A stretch of DNA of 64,000 bases from Phormidium ambiguum IAM M-71 (GCF_001904725.1 NZ_MRCE01000005.1:221033-285032), one strand, 5' to 3'. Shown: positions 17,774 to 27,172, numbered from the stretch's first letter. The notes: generated from the letters alone by a model not told the origin. Made by a program: numbers and translations.

Positions 17774-18865
17774 ATGCTAAGAGCCGGAATTGTTGGACTA
17801 CCTAACGTTGGTAAATCTACTTTGTTTAACGCTTTGGTGGCAAATGCAAAAGCAGAAGCCGCCAACTTTCCATTTTGTACAATTGAACCAAATGTCGGGG
17901 TAGTTGCTGTTCCCGACGAACGGTTAAATGTGTTAGCTAAAATATCAGATTCAGCGCAAATTATTCCTGCAAGAGTTGAATTTGTAGATATTGCGGGTTT
18001 GGTGAAAGGTGCGAGTCAAGGTGAAGGACTGGGAAATAAATTTTTATCTCATATTCGGGAAGTTGATGCGATCGTTCACGTAGTCCGCTGTTTTGAAGAT
18101 GATGATATTATTCATGTTGCAGGTTCTGTCGATCCAGCAAGAGATATTGAAGTCATTAATTTAGAATTAGGTTTAGCAGATTTAGATCAAGTTGAACGAA
18201 AGATCGATCGCACTCGTAAACTAGCACGCACCAGCAAAGAAGCACAACTAGAATTAGAAGCCTTAGAAAAAATCAATGCCATTTTAAACGAAGGAAAACC
18301 AGCCAGACAAGCGCGGTTAACCGACGAAGAAAAACAAGCAATTAAAGGTTTAGGTTTACTCACCAATAAACCAATTATCTATGGTGCTAATGTCTCTGAA
18401 GATGATTTAGCAAGCGGCAATGAATATGTAGAAAGAGTGCGCGAAATTGCTGCCCAAGAAAATGCTCAAGTCGTAATTGTTTCCGCCCAAGTAGAATCAG
18501 AATTAGTTTCTTTACCAGAAGAAGATAGAGCAGAATTTCTCGAATCTTTGGGAGTAGAAGAAGGTGGATTAAAATCTTTAATTCGCGCCACTTACGAACT
18601 TTTGGGATTAAGAACTTACTTCACAACAGGGCCAAAAGAAACTCGCGCTTGGACAATTCACGCCGGAATGTCCGCACCCCAAGCCGCAGGTGTAATTCAC
18701 ACCGATTTTGAGCGGGGTTTTATTCGTGCAGAAACGGTTGCTTACAAAGATTTAGTAACAAATGGATCGATGAATGCTGCGAAGGAAAAAGGTTTAGTTC
18801 GCAGTGAAGGTAAAGAGTATGTGGTGCAAGAAGGCGATGTAATGTTGTTTAGGTTTAATGTGTAA
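17774..18865 (+). CDS. ychF: Redox-regulated ATPase/GTP-binding protein YchF
   Basis: 363 residues, the full family length. G1 is GLPNVGKST (8-16), [11 protein letters not shown] follows, G3 is [10 protein letters not shown], and a coiled-coil insert and a TGS-like C-terminus ending in [10 protein letters not shown] are present. YchF/Ola1 is a ribosome-associated P-loop protein preferring ATP, linked to stress and redox control of translation. It is single-copy and housekeeping in nearly all bacteria, supporting a chromosomal origin of the window. Confidence 0.96.
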   Translation: MLRAGIVGLPNVGKSTLFNALVANAKAEAANFPFCTIEPNVGVVAVPDERLNVLAKISDSAQIIPARVEFVDIAGLVKGASQGEGLGNKFLSHIREVDAIVHVVRCFEDDDIIHVAGSVDPARDIEVINLELGLADLDQVERKIDRTRKLARTSKEAQLELEALEKINAILNEGKPARQARLTDEEKQAIKGLGLLTNKPIIYGANVSEDDLASGNEYVERVREIAAQENAQVVIVSAQVESELVSLPEEDRAEFLESLGVEEGGLKSLIRATYELLGLRTYFTTGPKETRAWTIHAGMSAPQAAGVIHTDFERGFIRAETVAYKDLVTNGSMNAAKEKGLVRSEGKEYVVQEGDVMLFRFNV

Positions 18866-18959
18866 ATTAGGGCGATTAATTCACATACCAAACCACCGAT
18901 TAAGATAAAACTTAAGTCAGCAAGAAGCAAAATTTTCCAGAGTTTGGGTGATGTTGAAT

Positions 18960-19457
18960 TTAGATAGGCGAGATTCCGTAGATTGCCAGTAAATCCCTGT
19001 CTGAATCTATGAGACGACCCGGAAAAAAATTCGGGTTGTCTATTAGTTCCCAGGAGTAAGGGACTTCTGAAGGAAAAACTTGTATTTCCATATCTGTTTC
19101 ATCAACAGCTAAGTCTACCCCGTCTGAATAAGCCTCTTTTATTGCTTCATCTAGGAATGGTTTTAAACTAGGGTTTTCTTTGATTAGTTTTTTAATTTTT
19201 TTCCGCTGTTCCCGAATGGTTCTGATCCAACTTTTACTTCTTTGGTCGGGTTGATACTCCCATTTCAACAAGTGTCCAAGTAGAACTCCCAGACGATTTA
19301 CTAATTCTTGTTTTTCCTGTTTACCCAAAGATTCTATTTCCTCAATCAAATTGTCAATATCAAGATTGTTTAAGTCACGCTGACGCAACAACTGTACTTG
19401 TTTCTGAACCCAAGCATAAAAGTCAGTTTCATATAGGTTGATTAATGGAAGGTTCAT
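18960..19457 (-). CDS. DUF29 family protein (paralogue 2)
   Basis: 165 residues from ATG 19457, chosen over an in-frame ATG 33 bp upstream because AGGAAGAG lies just before it and because this gives the same length and first residues (MNLP) as the paralogue at 13092. It carries the same DUF29 blocks (TDFYAW, LIEEIESLGKQEKQELVNRL, LKWEYQP, SWIRTIREQR, NPSLKPFLDEAI). Differences cluster in the last 40 residues. No function is known. It is convergent with ychF and followed upstream by a MITE-like element. Confidence 0.9.
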   Translation of the reverse strand: MNLPLINLYETDFYAWVQKQVQLLRQRDLNNLDIDNLIEEIESLGKQEKQELVNRLGVLLGHLLKWEYQPDQRSKSWIRTIREQRKKIKKLIKENPSLKPFLDEAIKEAYSDGVDLAVDETDMEIQVFPSEVPYSWELIDNPNFFPGRLIDSDRDLLAIYGISPI

Positions 19458-19508
19458 GCTCTCTTCCTCAGCTAGTTCATACTTATTCAATCATAACTAT
19501 AAAATCTA

Positions 19509-19613
19509 ATATCAATTCTCTATGAAGATGCGCTTAATTAACCCCACCCCAAACCCCTCCCCGTCTACGGGGAGGGGCTATGATTTAAGCGCAATTTTAC
19601 AGAGAATTGATAT
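19509..19613. repeat. MITE-like element, CAATTCTCT terminal repeats
   Basis: The ends ATATCAATTCTCT and AGAGAATTGATAT are perfect inverted repeats and flank TGCGCTTAA/TTAAGCGCA sub-terminal arms. The centre holds CCCCTCCCCGTCTACGGGGAGGGG-like symmetry after a CCCCACCCCAAA stretch. It is about 105 bp with a TA at each end, as expected of a Tc1/IS630-type MITE. Copies: 27067-27172 (same core), 27349-27466 (same ends, different core) and a truncated one at 4724. Confidence 0.85.
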
Positions 19614-19654
19614 AAGCATCATTAATATTTCTATGTTTAACAATCAAGTATTGA

Positions 19655-20563
19655 TTAAGGCATATACACCCAAGAACCCAGATTTTCATCATCTGTACCG
19701 ACAATTATGCCACCATTTGCACCGGGAACAAGTTCGATCGCTTCCACCTTATGATAATCTAACCGATACAATGGAAAAAGATCGGGGTTTTGTCGAAATG
19801 AAACTTCATTTCCATTGACTACAAATACACCTGCAATATATACCGCCGATGTGAACGGCCCATCATTTCCTGGATCGGTTGCCGAACTAATAAAGAGTGT
19901 CCCTGTGCGATCGATCTTTAGATCGGAAATATGCCGCAAATCATTAGAATTAGGCCAAGGAACTGTTAAACTTTTACTACCTTTTACTTCAATTTTATAA
20001 CTTGGTAAATTTAAAATCCCCCAATAAACTATTGCAGGTTTTTCCCTTTTTCCTCGTTCCGCCCAAACAGTTAATAATTTACCATCAATTTCTTGTATAG
20101 CAAATCCTTCAAAATTAGGTTTTTCAGGTAAATTTGGTAAATCAAATACTTTAAATAGGAAACTCTCACCCTTTCTTTCACCTAACCGGAAATTATACAC
20201 TTTCCCTTTACTACTTAAGGCCATAAAAGAACTAGGTTCTCTAGGAACTGCGGTTATAGATTCTAAGTCTGAACCGAAATATAATTCCTGCAATCCATTT
20301 GATGAATTGAAAGGAAAATATTCAGGTTGATCTTTACCTTTAATACTAATAATTGCTAAACGCCCTTCATCTTTTCCTTTATTATCATGAACAATCAAAA
20401 ACTCTAAAAAATTATCTTTTTTCTCGATCAAAGCCATGCCACTAATACCAAAATTTATTCCTCCTCTCACAGGTCGCCATTGTTCTGCTACAACTTTCTG
20501 AGGATTAAATAACAATATTGCTAATATAATTGTCCAAAATAATAAAATAACGAATCTTTTCAT
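19655..20563 (-). CDS. Secreted hypothetical protein, possible beta-propeller
   Basis: 302 residues. The first 26 form a signal peptide (MKRFVILLFWTIILAILLF, then VVAEQ cleavage-like site). The mature part has repeated strand-like blocks such as FGISGMALIE, LEFLIVHDNKG, FEGFAIQEIDGKLLTVW, DLKIDRTGTLFISSATDPG and VEAIELVPGANGGIIVGTDDE. Their spacing and Gly/Asp turns recall phytase- or SdiA-regulated-type beta-propellers. I do not recognise a specific family or active site. It is probably periplasmic. It is not obviously in an operon. Confidence 0.75.
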   Translation of the reverse strand: MKRFVILLFWTIILAILLFNPQKVVAEQWRPVRGGINFGISGMALIEKKDNFLEFLIVHDNKGKDEGRLAIISIKGKDQPEYFPFNSSNGLQELYFGSDLESITAVPREPSSFMALSSKGKVYNFRLGERKGESFLFKVFDLPNLPEKPNFEGFAIQEIDGKLLTVWAERGKREKPAIVYWGILNLPSYKIEVKGSKSLTVPWPNSNDLRHISDLKIDRTGTLFISSATDPGNDGPFTSAVYIAGVFVVNGNEVSFRQNPDLFPLYRLDYHKVEAIELVPGANGGIIVGTDDENLGSWVYMP

Positions 20564-20634
20564 TTTATTTTTAGTAATTAATTTAGTTTGATTAACTTGT
20601 CATTTGTTATTTATTAGCAACGTATCAATAATAG

Positions 20635-20787
20635 GGCTTACGCAACTCGCATATTTTTGCTGTAGGGTGCGTGACATTGCCAAATAATTTGCACCCAGTC
20701 ATGAGACTTGTAGCGTCACGCACCAACCACTGATTGTCACTAATGACCAATCATAATTGACATACTTAAAATGATGCTGCGTAAGTC
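20635..20787. repeat. MITE-like element, CTTACGCA terminal repeats
   Basis: GGCTTACGCA (20635-20644) is inverted as TGCGTAAGTC (20778-20787). An internal arm GTAGGGTGCGTGAC (from 20662) is inverted as GTCACGCACCAAC (from 20715). About 153 bp, no coding content. The right end overlaps the last codons and stop of the neighbouring minus-strand gene. Confidence 0.75.
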
Positions 20788-21233
20788 AATTCAAACTCAC
20801 GGGAAATTATGACACAGCAAGAATTATTTTGTTGTTCTAGTGTGTGAAATTCGAGCTTACCTACAACTGTTGTAATTGGTCGTCGTAAGGGTTTATTATC
20901 GTACTGGCTACGCTCACGAGTACTCCAATCCATAATGGTAGCGTCGAGATTATTTTGAATTTCTGCTGCTAACATTAACAAATCAAATTTATTTTTAGAT
21001 TGCCCAACTATCGGAAATTTCATGAGAATAGATTGGGTAATAATTGGTCTAGCATCGTTAGCGGTAACGTGCGTTTGACAAGCACCAAATTCTAAGTCGT
21101 AATGCTCGAAGTGAAAAATTTCTTTGTACTCAGTAAAGTTTGTTTGAATGTCTTTAATCGCTTTTTCTATTTGGGGAAATAGACCTAAATTTGGATCGGA
21201 TAGTAATTTACGAATGTTGGAAATTTCACTCAT
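20766..21233 (-). CDS. Hypothetical protein
   Basis: 155 residues, soluble, with no signal peptide. Visible blocks are EIFHFEHYDLEFGACQTHVTAND, a central SKNKFDLLMLAAEIQNNLDAT helix, and a C-terminal VGKLEFHTLEQQNNSCCVIISREFELTY strand pair. I do not recognise the family. The last residues (TYAASF-stop) are read from the terminal repeat of the element at 20635-20787, so the original end may have been replaced. It stands apart from its neighbours. Confidence 0.7.
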   Translation of the reverse strand: MSEISNIRKLLSDPNLGLFPQIEKAIKDIQTNFTEYKEIFHFEHYDLEFGACQTHVTANDARPIITQSILMKFPIVGQSKNKFDLLMLAAEIQNNLDATIMDWSTRERSQYDNKPLRRPITTVVGKLEFHTLEQQNNSCCVIISREFELTYAASF

Positions 21234-21313
21234 GATCTTTACCTATTTAATTATTGTTAAGTAGTGACATGACTATTGCTAATAAAGCTCTAAAACAGAA
21301 AACTTTATCTAGC

Positions 21314-22252
21314 TTACTCATCACTAGCTAATTCTAGTTTTGAGAGCAAAGCTTCTGTCAGTAATTCCTTAACTCTTTGTGCTTGATACCATCTTAATAA
21401 TATGATGCTTTTTGCTCCTTTAATTAAGAGAATTTTAATTAATTCCTGCCTAAAATTTTGTCTTAAATTATTGGGTAATGAGTGATAAGTTTTATTAAAA
21501 ATAATTTTTAGCCATACTTTATAAATCTCAAACAAAGTGGCAACGCGATCGCTATTTAAATTCCGATTAGTTGTTTGTTCCGTATGAATGTGGAAAGTGG
21601 CCAACTCCTCATCAATAAAACCTACTTTATAATCCACCATAATCCGCAGCCACATTTCTAAATCACATAATTGTTTAAACATTGGATCGAACAAACCAAG
21701 TTGGTGAAAAACCTCGCGGCGAATTAACACATTAGTCGGTTCACCAATTTTGTTATATGGCGGCTTTAAAAAATTTGGATCTCTCAGTAAAGTTAAACCA
21801 GATTGAATTGATTCTAGTTGAGTCCAGTGTTGATGTAGATTTTGCATTCCCTTAATAAAATTGGCATCGATCGATCGATCGAACACCAAGCGACGCGGAC
21901 AAAAAACTAAACCAATATCTCCATCTTGTTCGGCCAACTCTACCATTTTAGTAATGCAGTTTGGTGCGATCGCATCATCCTGAAATAAAAACTTGACATA
22001 CTTACCTTGAGCTTGGGAAATACAAAAATTCCAATTCCCAACCAACCCATACCTAGAATGAGAAAAAATCCGACAATTTGGTAAATTTGCCGATCGCAAT
22101 AACTTTAAAGAATCGTCCTGAGAAGCATCATCAGAAATAATAATTTCGCTGTTAGGGTAACTATTACTTTGCAGACACTCAATCAAAGGAGTAATAAATT
22201 CCCCAGCGTTATAAACAGGAACACAAATACTGACCAGTGGATAACTACCCAT
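21314..22252 (-). CDS. Family 2 glycosyltransferase
   Basis: 312 residues. The GT-A fold start is SICVPVYNAGEFI (about 7-19), followed by EIIISDDASQDDS (nucleotide-binding Asp pair), GLVGNWNFCISQAQGKYVKFLFQDDAI (DxD-like metal site) and a C-terminal GLFDPMFKQLCDLEMWLRI acceptor motif (EDxxxW-like). There is no membrane segment except a mildly hydrophobic C-terminal stretch. GT2 enzymes transfer sugars from nucleotide donors to polysaccharide or glycolipid acceptors. The donor is unknown and no other glycan genes are adjacent. Confidence 0.9.
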   Translation of the reverse strand: MGSYPLVSICVPVYNAGEFITPLIECLQSNSYPNSEIIISDDASQDDSLKLLRSANLPNCRIFSHSRYGLVGNWNFCISQAQGKYVKFLFQDDAIAPNCITKMVELAEQDGDIGLVFCPRRLVFDRSIDANFIKGMQNLHQHWTQLESIQSGLTLLRDPNFLKPPYNKIGEPTNVLIRREVFHQLGLFDPMFKQLCDLEMWLRIMVDYKVGFIDEELATFHIHTEQTTNRNLNSDRVATLFEIYKVWLKIIFNKTYHSLPNNLRQNFRQELIKILLIKGAKSIILLRWYQAQRVKELLTEALLSKLELASDE

Positions 22253-22418
22253 TGACTACATTTACTTCCGAAACAAGCCTGATATAGTGACAGTTAACAC
22301 TTAAATTAAAGTTGCAGGTAAACTTTACCACATAACCTAAAATTAACGGCATACTGGAAACAGTAGCCCCTGTGCAACCTACTCCTTACCTTGAATTGGT
22401 AAAACTTGTCGAGTAATT

Positions 22419-22958
22419 ATGAGACGCAAACCCACCCCTGTCGCCAATAGACCTTCCTCAACTACTAGTAAACCCTCCCTGTTTAACTACACATCATTAG
22501 CCATTATTGCTGGCGTTTTTATTTTGGGAATTGGTATTGGTCTTGCTTTTAGTACCACTGCAACTTCTGATTCCGGTACCAACGTCTATTCCCGCGAATT
22601 TATCGATCGCAGCGCCCCTAACGCCGCCCTTTGCGCCCAATTTGGTGCTAGCGCGATCGTCACCGACACCCGGGTTTTCGTTACCCTCAACCCCTTTAGC
22701 GTCTACATATCTCAACCAAGAATGCAGCCAGGGTGCGTGTTGCGTACCAACAACTGGTCAATTTTAGAGCAAAGAAAACTCGTCAACGGCGAACAAGTCC
22801 GAAACTGTAAACTAAGGATGAACACTTTCGCCTACACAGGTGCCCTGGAAAGTTCACCCCAAATTGACTGCGTGTACCGCAACGACAACGATCAAAACCG
22901 ATTTAATCAAATCCCTGGCGCTGGCGGTCCACCCCCGGCAGAAACTGGTGAATTCTAA
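22419..22958 (+). CDS. DUF3172 membrane-anchored protein
   Basis: 179 residues: cytosolic basic N-terminus (1-25), one transmembrane helix (about 29-46, IIAGVFILGIGIGLAF), then an extracytosolic DUF3172 domain with SREFIDRSAPNAALCAQFGASA, VTLNPFSVYISQPRMQPGCVLR and WSILEQRKLVNGEQVRNCKLRMNTFAYTG blocks and four cysteines. DUF3172 is restricted to cyanobacteria and plastid-lineage genomes and has no known role. A terminator follows at 22998. Its last 56 bp overlap a convergent gene. Confidence 0.92.
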   Translation: MRRKPTPVANRPSSTTSKPSLFNYTSLAIIAGVFILGIGIGLAFSTTATSDSGTNVYSREFIDRSAPNAALCAQFGASAIVTDTRVFVTLNPFSVYISQPRMQPGCVLRTNNWSILEQRKLVNGEQVRNCKLRMNTFAYTGALESSPQIDCVYRNDNDQNRFNQIPGAGGPPPAETGEF

Positions 22959-23478
22959 CCTTTAAACTTTTCCTTCTCTGAACTGAAGAACCCTGAAAAC
23001 GCCGAGAACGCCTCACAGACTGTCGGCGTTTTTTGCTATTACCCCTAACCCGCCGCCGTCGTCTTCTTTCGACTTGTGATACAGGTCGATCGGGATTAGC
23101 ATTCTCATTAGTTGTAGTAGCTGAACTTGGCAAACCATTAACTTCCAGACTATTCAAAGAATTAGGCAACTTTTGCAACGGCATTTGCGAATTATTGCTT
23201 CGCGGTCTTACTTTTGGCAAAGGTTGACCAAATTCAATTACAGAGTTATTCACGCTGTTACTTCTCTGTAACGGTGGTACTTCCACAAACGGCATTTGTT
23301 GTTCGGGAAAAATTGCGGGAGGTAGTTCCGGCTCCGCCGCCGTTGGCTGGCTAGCCGTCCCTAAAATAGCGATCGCCATGACACTCAAATAAGTAAAAAT
23401 TCGCCAGCGGCAAAAAGTATTGCATAATACAAAGTTTTGGCGATCGGAATTGCTTGCAATTAAATTTTTTGGCAGCAT
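22903..23478 (-). CDS. Putative secreted basic protein (C-terminus doubtful)
   Basis: 191 residues. A hydrophobic segment (about 30-46, FTYLSVMAIAILG) and a TAAEP cleavage-like site suggest export; the long basic N-terminus before it is unusual, and ATG at VMAIAI could be the true start. The mature part is Pro/Asn-rich and disordered. The end is extremely Arg-rich (RRRRRR, KKRR, RRSRRF) and runs through the terminator of the convergent DUF3172 gene, overlapping it by 56 bp. That makes the last 60 residues suspicious; a frameshift or degenerating end is possible. No family recognised. Confidence 0.5.
   Translation of the reverse strand: MLPKNLIASNSDRQNFVLCNTFCRWRIFTYLSVMAIAILGTASQPTAAEPELPPAIFPEQQMPFVEVPPLQRSNSVNNSVIEFGQPLPKVRPRSNNSQMPLQKLPNSLNSLEVNGLPSSATTTNENANPDRPVSQVERRRRRRVRGNSKKRRQSVRRSRRFQGSSVQRRKSLKVRIHQFLPGVDRQRQGFD
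22998..23034 (+). terminator. Rho-independent terminator of the DUF3172 gene
   Basis: AACGCCGA (22998-23005) pairs with TCGGCGTT (23023-23030), followed by a T-run on the plus strand. It lies 40 bp after the DUF3172 stop. Confidence 0.85.
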
Positions 23479-23734
23479 TTGTAAAGATACTGTGAAGTAA
23501 ACAAAATTAACTCGAAATCCTGAAAACCTTACAAGTATAGTGAAAATACTTAAAGTTAAAATTAAACAAGTTAGGCTCTGACCAAAAATTTACAAAAACT
23601 TATCAATTAAGGCGGAAAAGGTTACATAGTTTCGCCGATCGGAAAAATTTATGGTCAAAATACTCATCTCCAACCCAATTTTGAATCCTAACTTCCTGTT
23701 TTGAACTTTCCCTGTTAGTCTTTCGGCAAATCTT

Positions 23735-24079
23735 ATGTATATCACTAAATCCAATCATGAAGATACTGCACCCCTAAACGAGCTACTTCGTTTGAGCAAC
23801 CAAACTAACGAGCAAATTTCCCAAAACTCTCATTCACAAAAACTTTATCAGAAAGACAGCAAAAACCGTAAAACAACGGAAAAAGAATACACTCGATTTG
23901 TTAACCATGCGATCCCCCTATCCTCCCTAACAGAAAAAGACTTAGAAGCTTTAGCTGCAATGTTCGATCCAGAGGACTTAGCAGAAGTAGAAGCAGAACT
24001 CTCCCACTATCTCAACTTAATGTGTCCTGAGCCTTGTTGGGAAGAAGACCCTTTCGACTTTTTGCGTGATTATCTCTAA
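23735..24079 (+). CDS. Small acidic hypothetical protein
   Basis: 114 residues, soluble. The N-terminal half is polar and Asn/Gln/Lys-rich; the C-terminal half is acidic and helical (LTEKDLEALAAMFDPEDLAEVEAELSHY) and ends in CPEPCWEEDPFDFLRDYL, with a CPEPC pair that could bind metal. I do not recognise a family. There is no strong ribosome site. It is followed by a structured 430-bp spacer before the HD phosphohydrolase gene. Confidence 0.65.
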   Translation: MYITKSNHEDTAPLNELLRLSNQTNEQISQNSHSQKLYQKDSKNRKTTEKEYTRFVNHAIPLSSLTEKDLEALAAMFDPEDLAEVEAELSHYLNLMCPEPCWEEDPFDFLRDYL

Positions 24080-24513
24080 CTAATTTGATTAGCATAAATT
24101 ATTAACGCGAAATATGTAGATAGGCTGAGAGTTGATCTTCTGCTAAACTTCCCATAAGGTAGGGATCAAGGAAAATAAGTGATCCCACTAGTGCAGCGTT
24201 GCAGAAATGAAAGCTAAATCTAAAAGCTTTCTGCCCTGAAACATATACGGCTCACACCCTTCTTGCACTAGTCAGCGGTCGATCGCTCACGTCTAACGAT
24301 AAATCGCTATTACTGGATATGCTAGTAACGCATTTAAAATTAACAAATAGTTTAAAAGCTGAAGACGCAGAGCTTTCCTACTCTTCAGCAATATGGCAAT
24401 TTCTTATACAACTATCGATAGAGCGTCGGTTGTCAATTAAACATCTATAATAGCCAAATGAGTAACACTTTGTCTCACTCCATATCGAGTTCAGGGTGTA
24501 CCGCCGCTCTTAG
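24080..24513. other. Structured spacer upstream of the 7TM-HD gene
   Basis: I see four inverted repeats here: GGGATCA/TGATCCC (24163-24187), ACTAGTGCA/TGCACTAGT enclosing GCAGAA..AAAGCT/AGCTTTCTGC (about 24187-24273), and GCTGAAGA/TCTTCAGC (about 24359-24390). A TATAAT box lies at 24446-24451. It may hold a small RNA or the 5' leader of the downstream gene. No known RNA family was recognised. Confidence 0.45.
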
Positions 24514-27039
24514 ATGAAAAGGTTTGATTTGTGGATACAACAATTTAAGCAATGGCGGAGAGTTGCCCTCAGCATGGCTCATTTAAAAACATTCAATCGC
24601 ACATACCGTTCATCAAAACCTAAACCTGACCAAGAGATTACCTCTTTGCCACAAGGTATCGAACGGCATCCGTCTATCTACAAGTTTGTGCAGAAAAACC
24701 TGCGGAATTTGTTCTTAGAAACTAATTCCTGTCAAACTCAAGCACTTAATTGTCGGCGCTCTAAAACTGGAAAACGCCCCAAAGTTGCCCTAATCATGGC
24801 AGTGATTACCCTCACTAGCACCATAGGCCATCGCTTTTACAATCAGCCAAAACTCGACGTAGGCACCATAGCCCCCGTCACCATCCGCGCTCCACGAGAT
24901 GCAAAAGTCGAAGATACTAAAACCACAGAAACAAAACAAAAAGCAGCCCGTAGAGGATTATTACCAGTATTAATGGTTAATCCCTCTGTTAATAATCAAA
25001 TTTACCAAGAATTACAGCGAGAAATCGAGCAAATTAACCAATCACGCCTAATCGCAGGCCAATTTCCTTTTACTTCCGCTTTATCAACTGCTACTCAGAC
25101 TTATTTACGAAATTGCCCTGAATCAGAATGGCAAACAATTTTAGCTGCATTAAATAATGCAACGGAAAAATCCGAAACAGGCAAACAATTTTCCGCTGTT
25201 ATTGATATTTCACAATCCAAACCTGCAAAAGCACAACAAGCCCTGAAAGAACTTCAAGCTTATCAACGCCTTAACCCAGAAGGATTGACAAAACTAGTTA
25301 ATACAATTTCCCAAGTTCGGCAACGCTATGCCCAGGCATTAGCTTATTTGTCCCAAAAATTGGCAGAAGAAGAAATTTCGCCAAATTTATCTTTTTTGAA
25401 CTTGACGGAGGGAGATTGGCGGAAAACTCAAACTGGAATTACTGAAGCCCTAGAACGTATTCTTACTCAAGGAATCGCTCCAGGTTTATCTGTGGCGCAC
25501 AAACAACAAGCGGTGAAAATTCAGATCAAAAATTTAATTCCAGAAACCGCTCAATCATCAGTAGTTCAATTAATAGTTAATATTTTAAAATCTAATTTAA
25601 TTGAGGATACGGAACAAACTAAACTGCAAGCTGAACAAGCTGCTCAGCAAGTTAAACCAGAAATAGTAGAAATCAGAAAAGGTGAGGAAATTGTCAAAGC
25701 AGGGCAAGAAATTACCCAAAGAGAATTTGTTTTGCTCGATCACTTTAAGTTAAGTCTTCGGGAAGTTAATTGGTGGGGTTTAATTGGTTGTGGAATATTA
25801 GTTAGTGGTGGTGTCGGCGTTTTTTGGTGGGTAGAAAAACGATTTCATCCAGGTTTGCGACAACGGGATCACATTCTTATATTGCTATTGACTTTAAGTA
25901 CTCCGTTGTTGGTTAGTTTTGGTGTTAATTACAGCAGTTTGCCCGCAGTGGGTTTATTGGTGGGAACTTTTTATGGTTCGGCTTTGGGTGTAACTACTGT
26001 TGGTTTGCTGACTTTGGGTTTGCCTATTGGCATGGAAAATATTCTTTGGGATCACTTGTTGGCTAATGCAGCCGGGGCGATTCTGGGAAGTTTAATGGCG
26101 GGAAGATTGCGATCGCGCGAAGAACTCGCTTTACTAGGAATTGGCATCGGTTTAACCGAAGGAATCGTTTACCTAGCCCTGAATTTAATCCTCAGCGCCG
26201 CTATCGGTTCAATCTGGCTGACCATCCTCCAAGAAGCAGCGATTTACAGTCTTACTGGCGTAGCTTGGAGCGTTGTAGCATTAGGAATTAGCCCCTATTT
26301 AGAACAACTATTTGACTTAGTTACACCCGTTCGTTTAGCCGAATTAGCTAACCCAAATCGGCCCCTTTTAAAACGTTTAGCCGAAGAAGCACCCGGAACT
26401 TTTCAACATACTTTATTTGTCGCAACTTTAGCAGAAGCCGCAGCTAAAGCATTAGATTGTAATGTCGAATTAGTTCGTACCGGAACACTTTATCACGACA
26501 TTGGTAAATTACATGACCCCCAAGGTTTTATTGAAAATCAAATGGGAGGGCCAAATAAACACGACCAAATTAACGACCCTTACTTTAGTACCGCACTTAT
26601 TAAAAAGCACGTCACCGAAGGGTTAGTTATGGCGCGCCGCTATCGCTTACCAAAAGCAATTCAAGCATTCATTCCCGAACATCAAGGAACAATGCAAATT
26701 GCCTATTTTTATCATCAGGCAAAACAACAAGCAAAAACACCTGTAGATGAAGCTTTTTTCCGTTATGCTGGGCCGATTCCTCAATCACGGGAAACTGGAG
26801 TGGTTATGTTAGCAGATTCTTGCGAAGCAGCTTTAAGAAGTTTGAAAGATGCCACTTACGAAGAAGCTTTGGCAATGGTTAACAAAATTCTCAAGGCGCG
26901 TTGGCAAGATCATCAATTAGTTGATTCTGGTTTAACTCGTGCGGAAATGTCCCAAATTGCCGAAATTTTTGTGCAAGTTTGGCAACAGTTTCACCATAAA
27001 CGAATTGCTTATCCAAAAGCAGCTTTAAATAATGGATAG
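24514..27039 (+). CDS. 7TM-receptor HD phosphohydrolase (PgpH/YqfF-like)
   Basis: 841 residues. One membrane helix near 90-108, an extracytosolic 7TMR-HDED domain (about 110-415), seven membrane helices (about 420-640), then a cytosolic HDIG domain with TLYHDIGKLHDP (His661, Asp662), NKHDQINDP, EHQGTMQIAYFYHQAK and LADSCEAALRSL. This is the PgpH architecture; Listeria PgpH hydrolyses c-di-AMP to pApA, so the same role is likely here. The N-terminal 80 residues are a cyanobacterial extension with no domain. It is monocistronic as far as I can see; a TATAAT lies at 24446. Confidence 0.92.
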   Translation: MKRFDLWIQQFKQWRRVALSMAHLKTFNRTYRSSKPKPDQEITSLPQGIERHPSIYKFVQKNLRNLFLETNSCQTQALNCRRSKTGKRPKVALIMAVITLTSTIGHRFYNQPKLDVGTIAPVTIRAPRDAKVEDTKTTETKQKAARRGLLPVLMVNPSVNNQIYQELQREIEQINQSRLIAGQFPFTSALSTATQTYLRNCPESEWQTILAALNNATEKSETGKQFSAVIDISQSKPAKAQQALKELQAYQRLNPEGLTKLVNTISQVRQRYAQALAYLSQKLAEEEISPNLSFLNLTEGDWRKTQTGITEALERILTQGIAPGLSVAHKQQAVKIQIKNLIPETAQSSVVQLIVNILKSNLIEDTEQTKLQAEQAAQQVKPEIVEIRKGEEIVKAGQEITQREFVLLDHFKLSLREVNWWGLIGCGILVSGGVGVFWWVEKRFHPGLRQRDHILILLLTLSTPLLVSFGVNYSSLPAVGLLVGTFYGSALGVTTVGLLTLGLPIGMENILWDHLLANAAGAILGSLMAGRLRSREELALLGIGIGLTEGIVYLALNLILSAAIGSIWLTILQEAAIYSLTGVAWSVVALGISPYLEQLFDLVTPVRLAELANPNRPLLKRLAEEAPGTFQHTLFVATLAEAAAKALDCNVELVRTGTLYHDIGKLHDPQGFIENQMGGPNKHDQINDPYFSTALIKKHVTEGLVMARRYRLPKAIQAFIPEHQGTMQIAYFYHQAKQQAKTPVDEAFFRYAGPIPQSRETGVVMLADSCEAALRSLKDATYEEALAMVNKILKARWQDHQLVDSGLTRAEMSQIAEIFVQVWQQFHHKRIAYPKAALNNG

Positions 27040-27066
27040 CAGCATAAATCGGGATTTTATGAATTT

Positions 27067-27172
27067 ATACTAATTCTCTATGAATATGCCCTTAATTAAC
27101 CCCACCCCAAACCCCTCCCCGTAGACGGGGAGGGGCAATGATTAAGCGCAATTTTACAGGGAATTGGTATTA
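27067..27172. repeat. MITE-like element, copy with CCCCTCCCCGT core
   Basis: The left end is ATACTAATTCTCTATGAATA and the right end TTTTACAGGGAATTGGTATT, an imperfect inverse. The core is the same CCCCACCCC/CCCCTCCCCGTAGACGGGG block as at 19509-19613. Confidence 0.85.
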
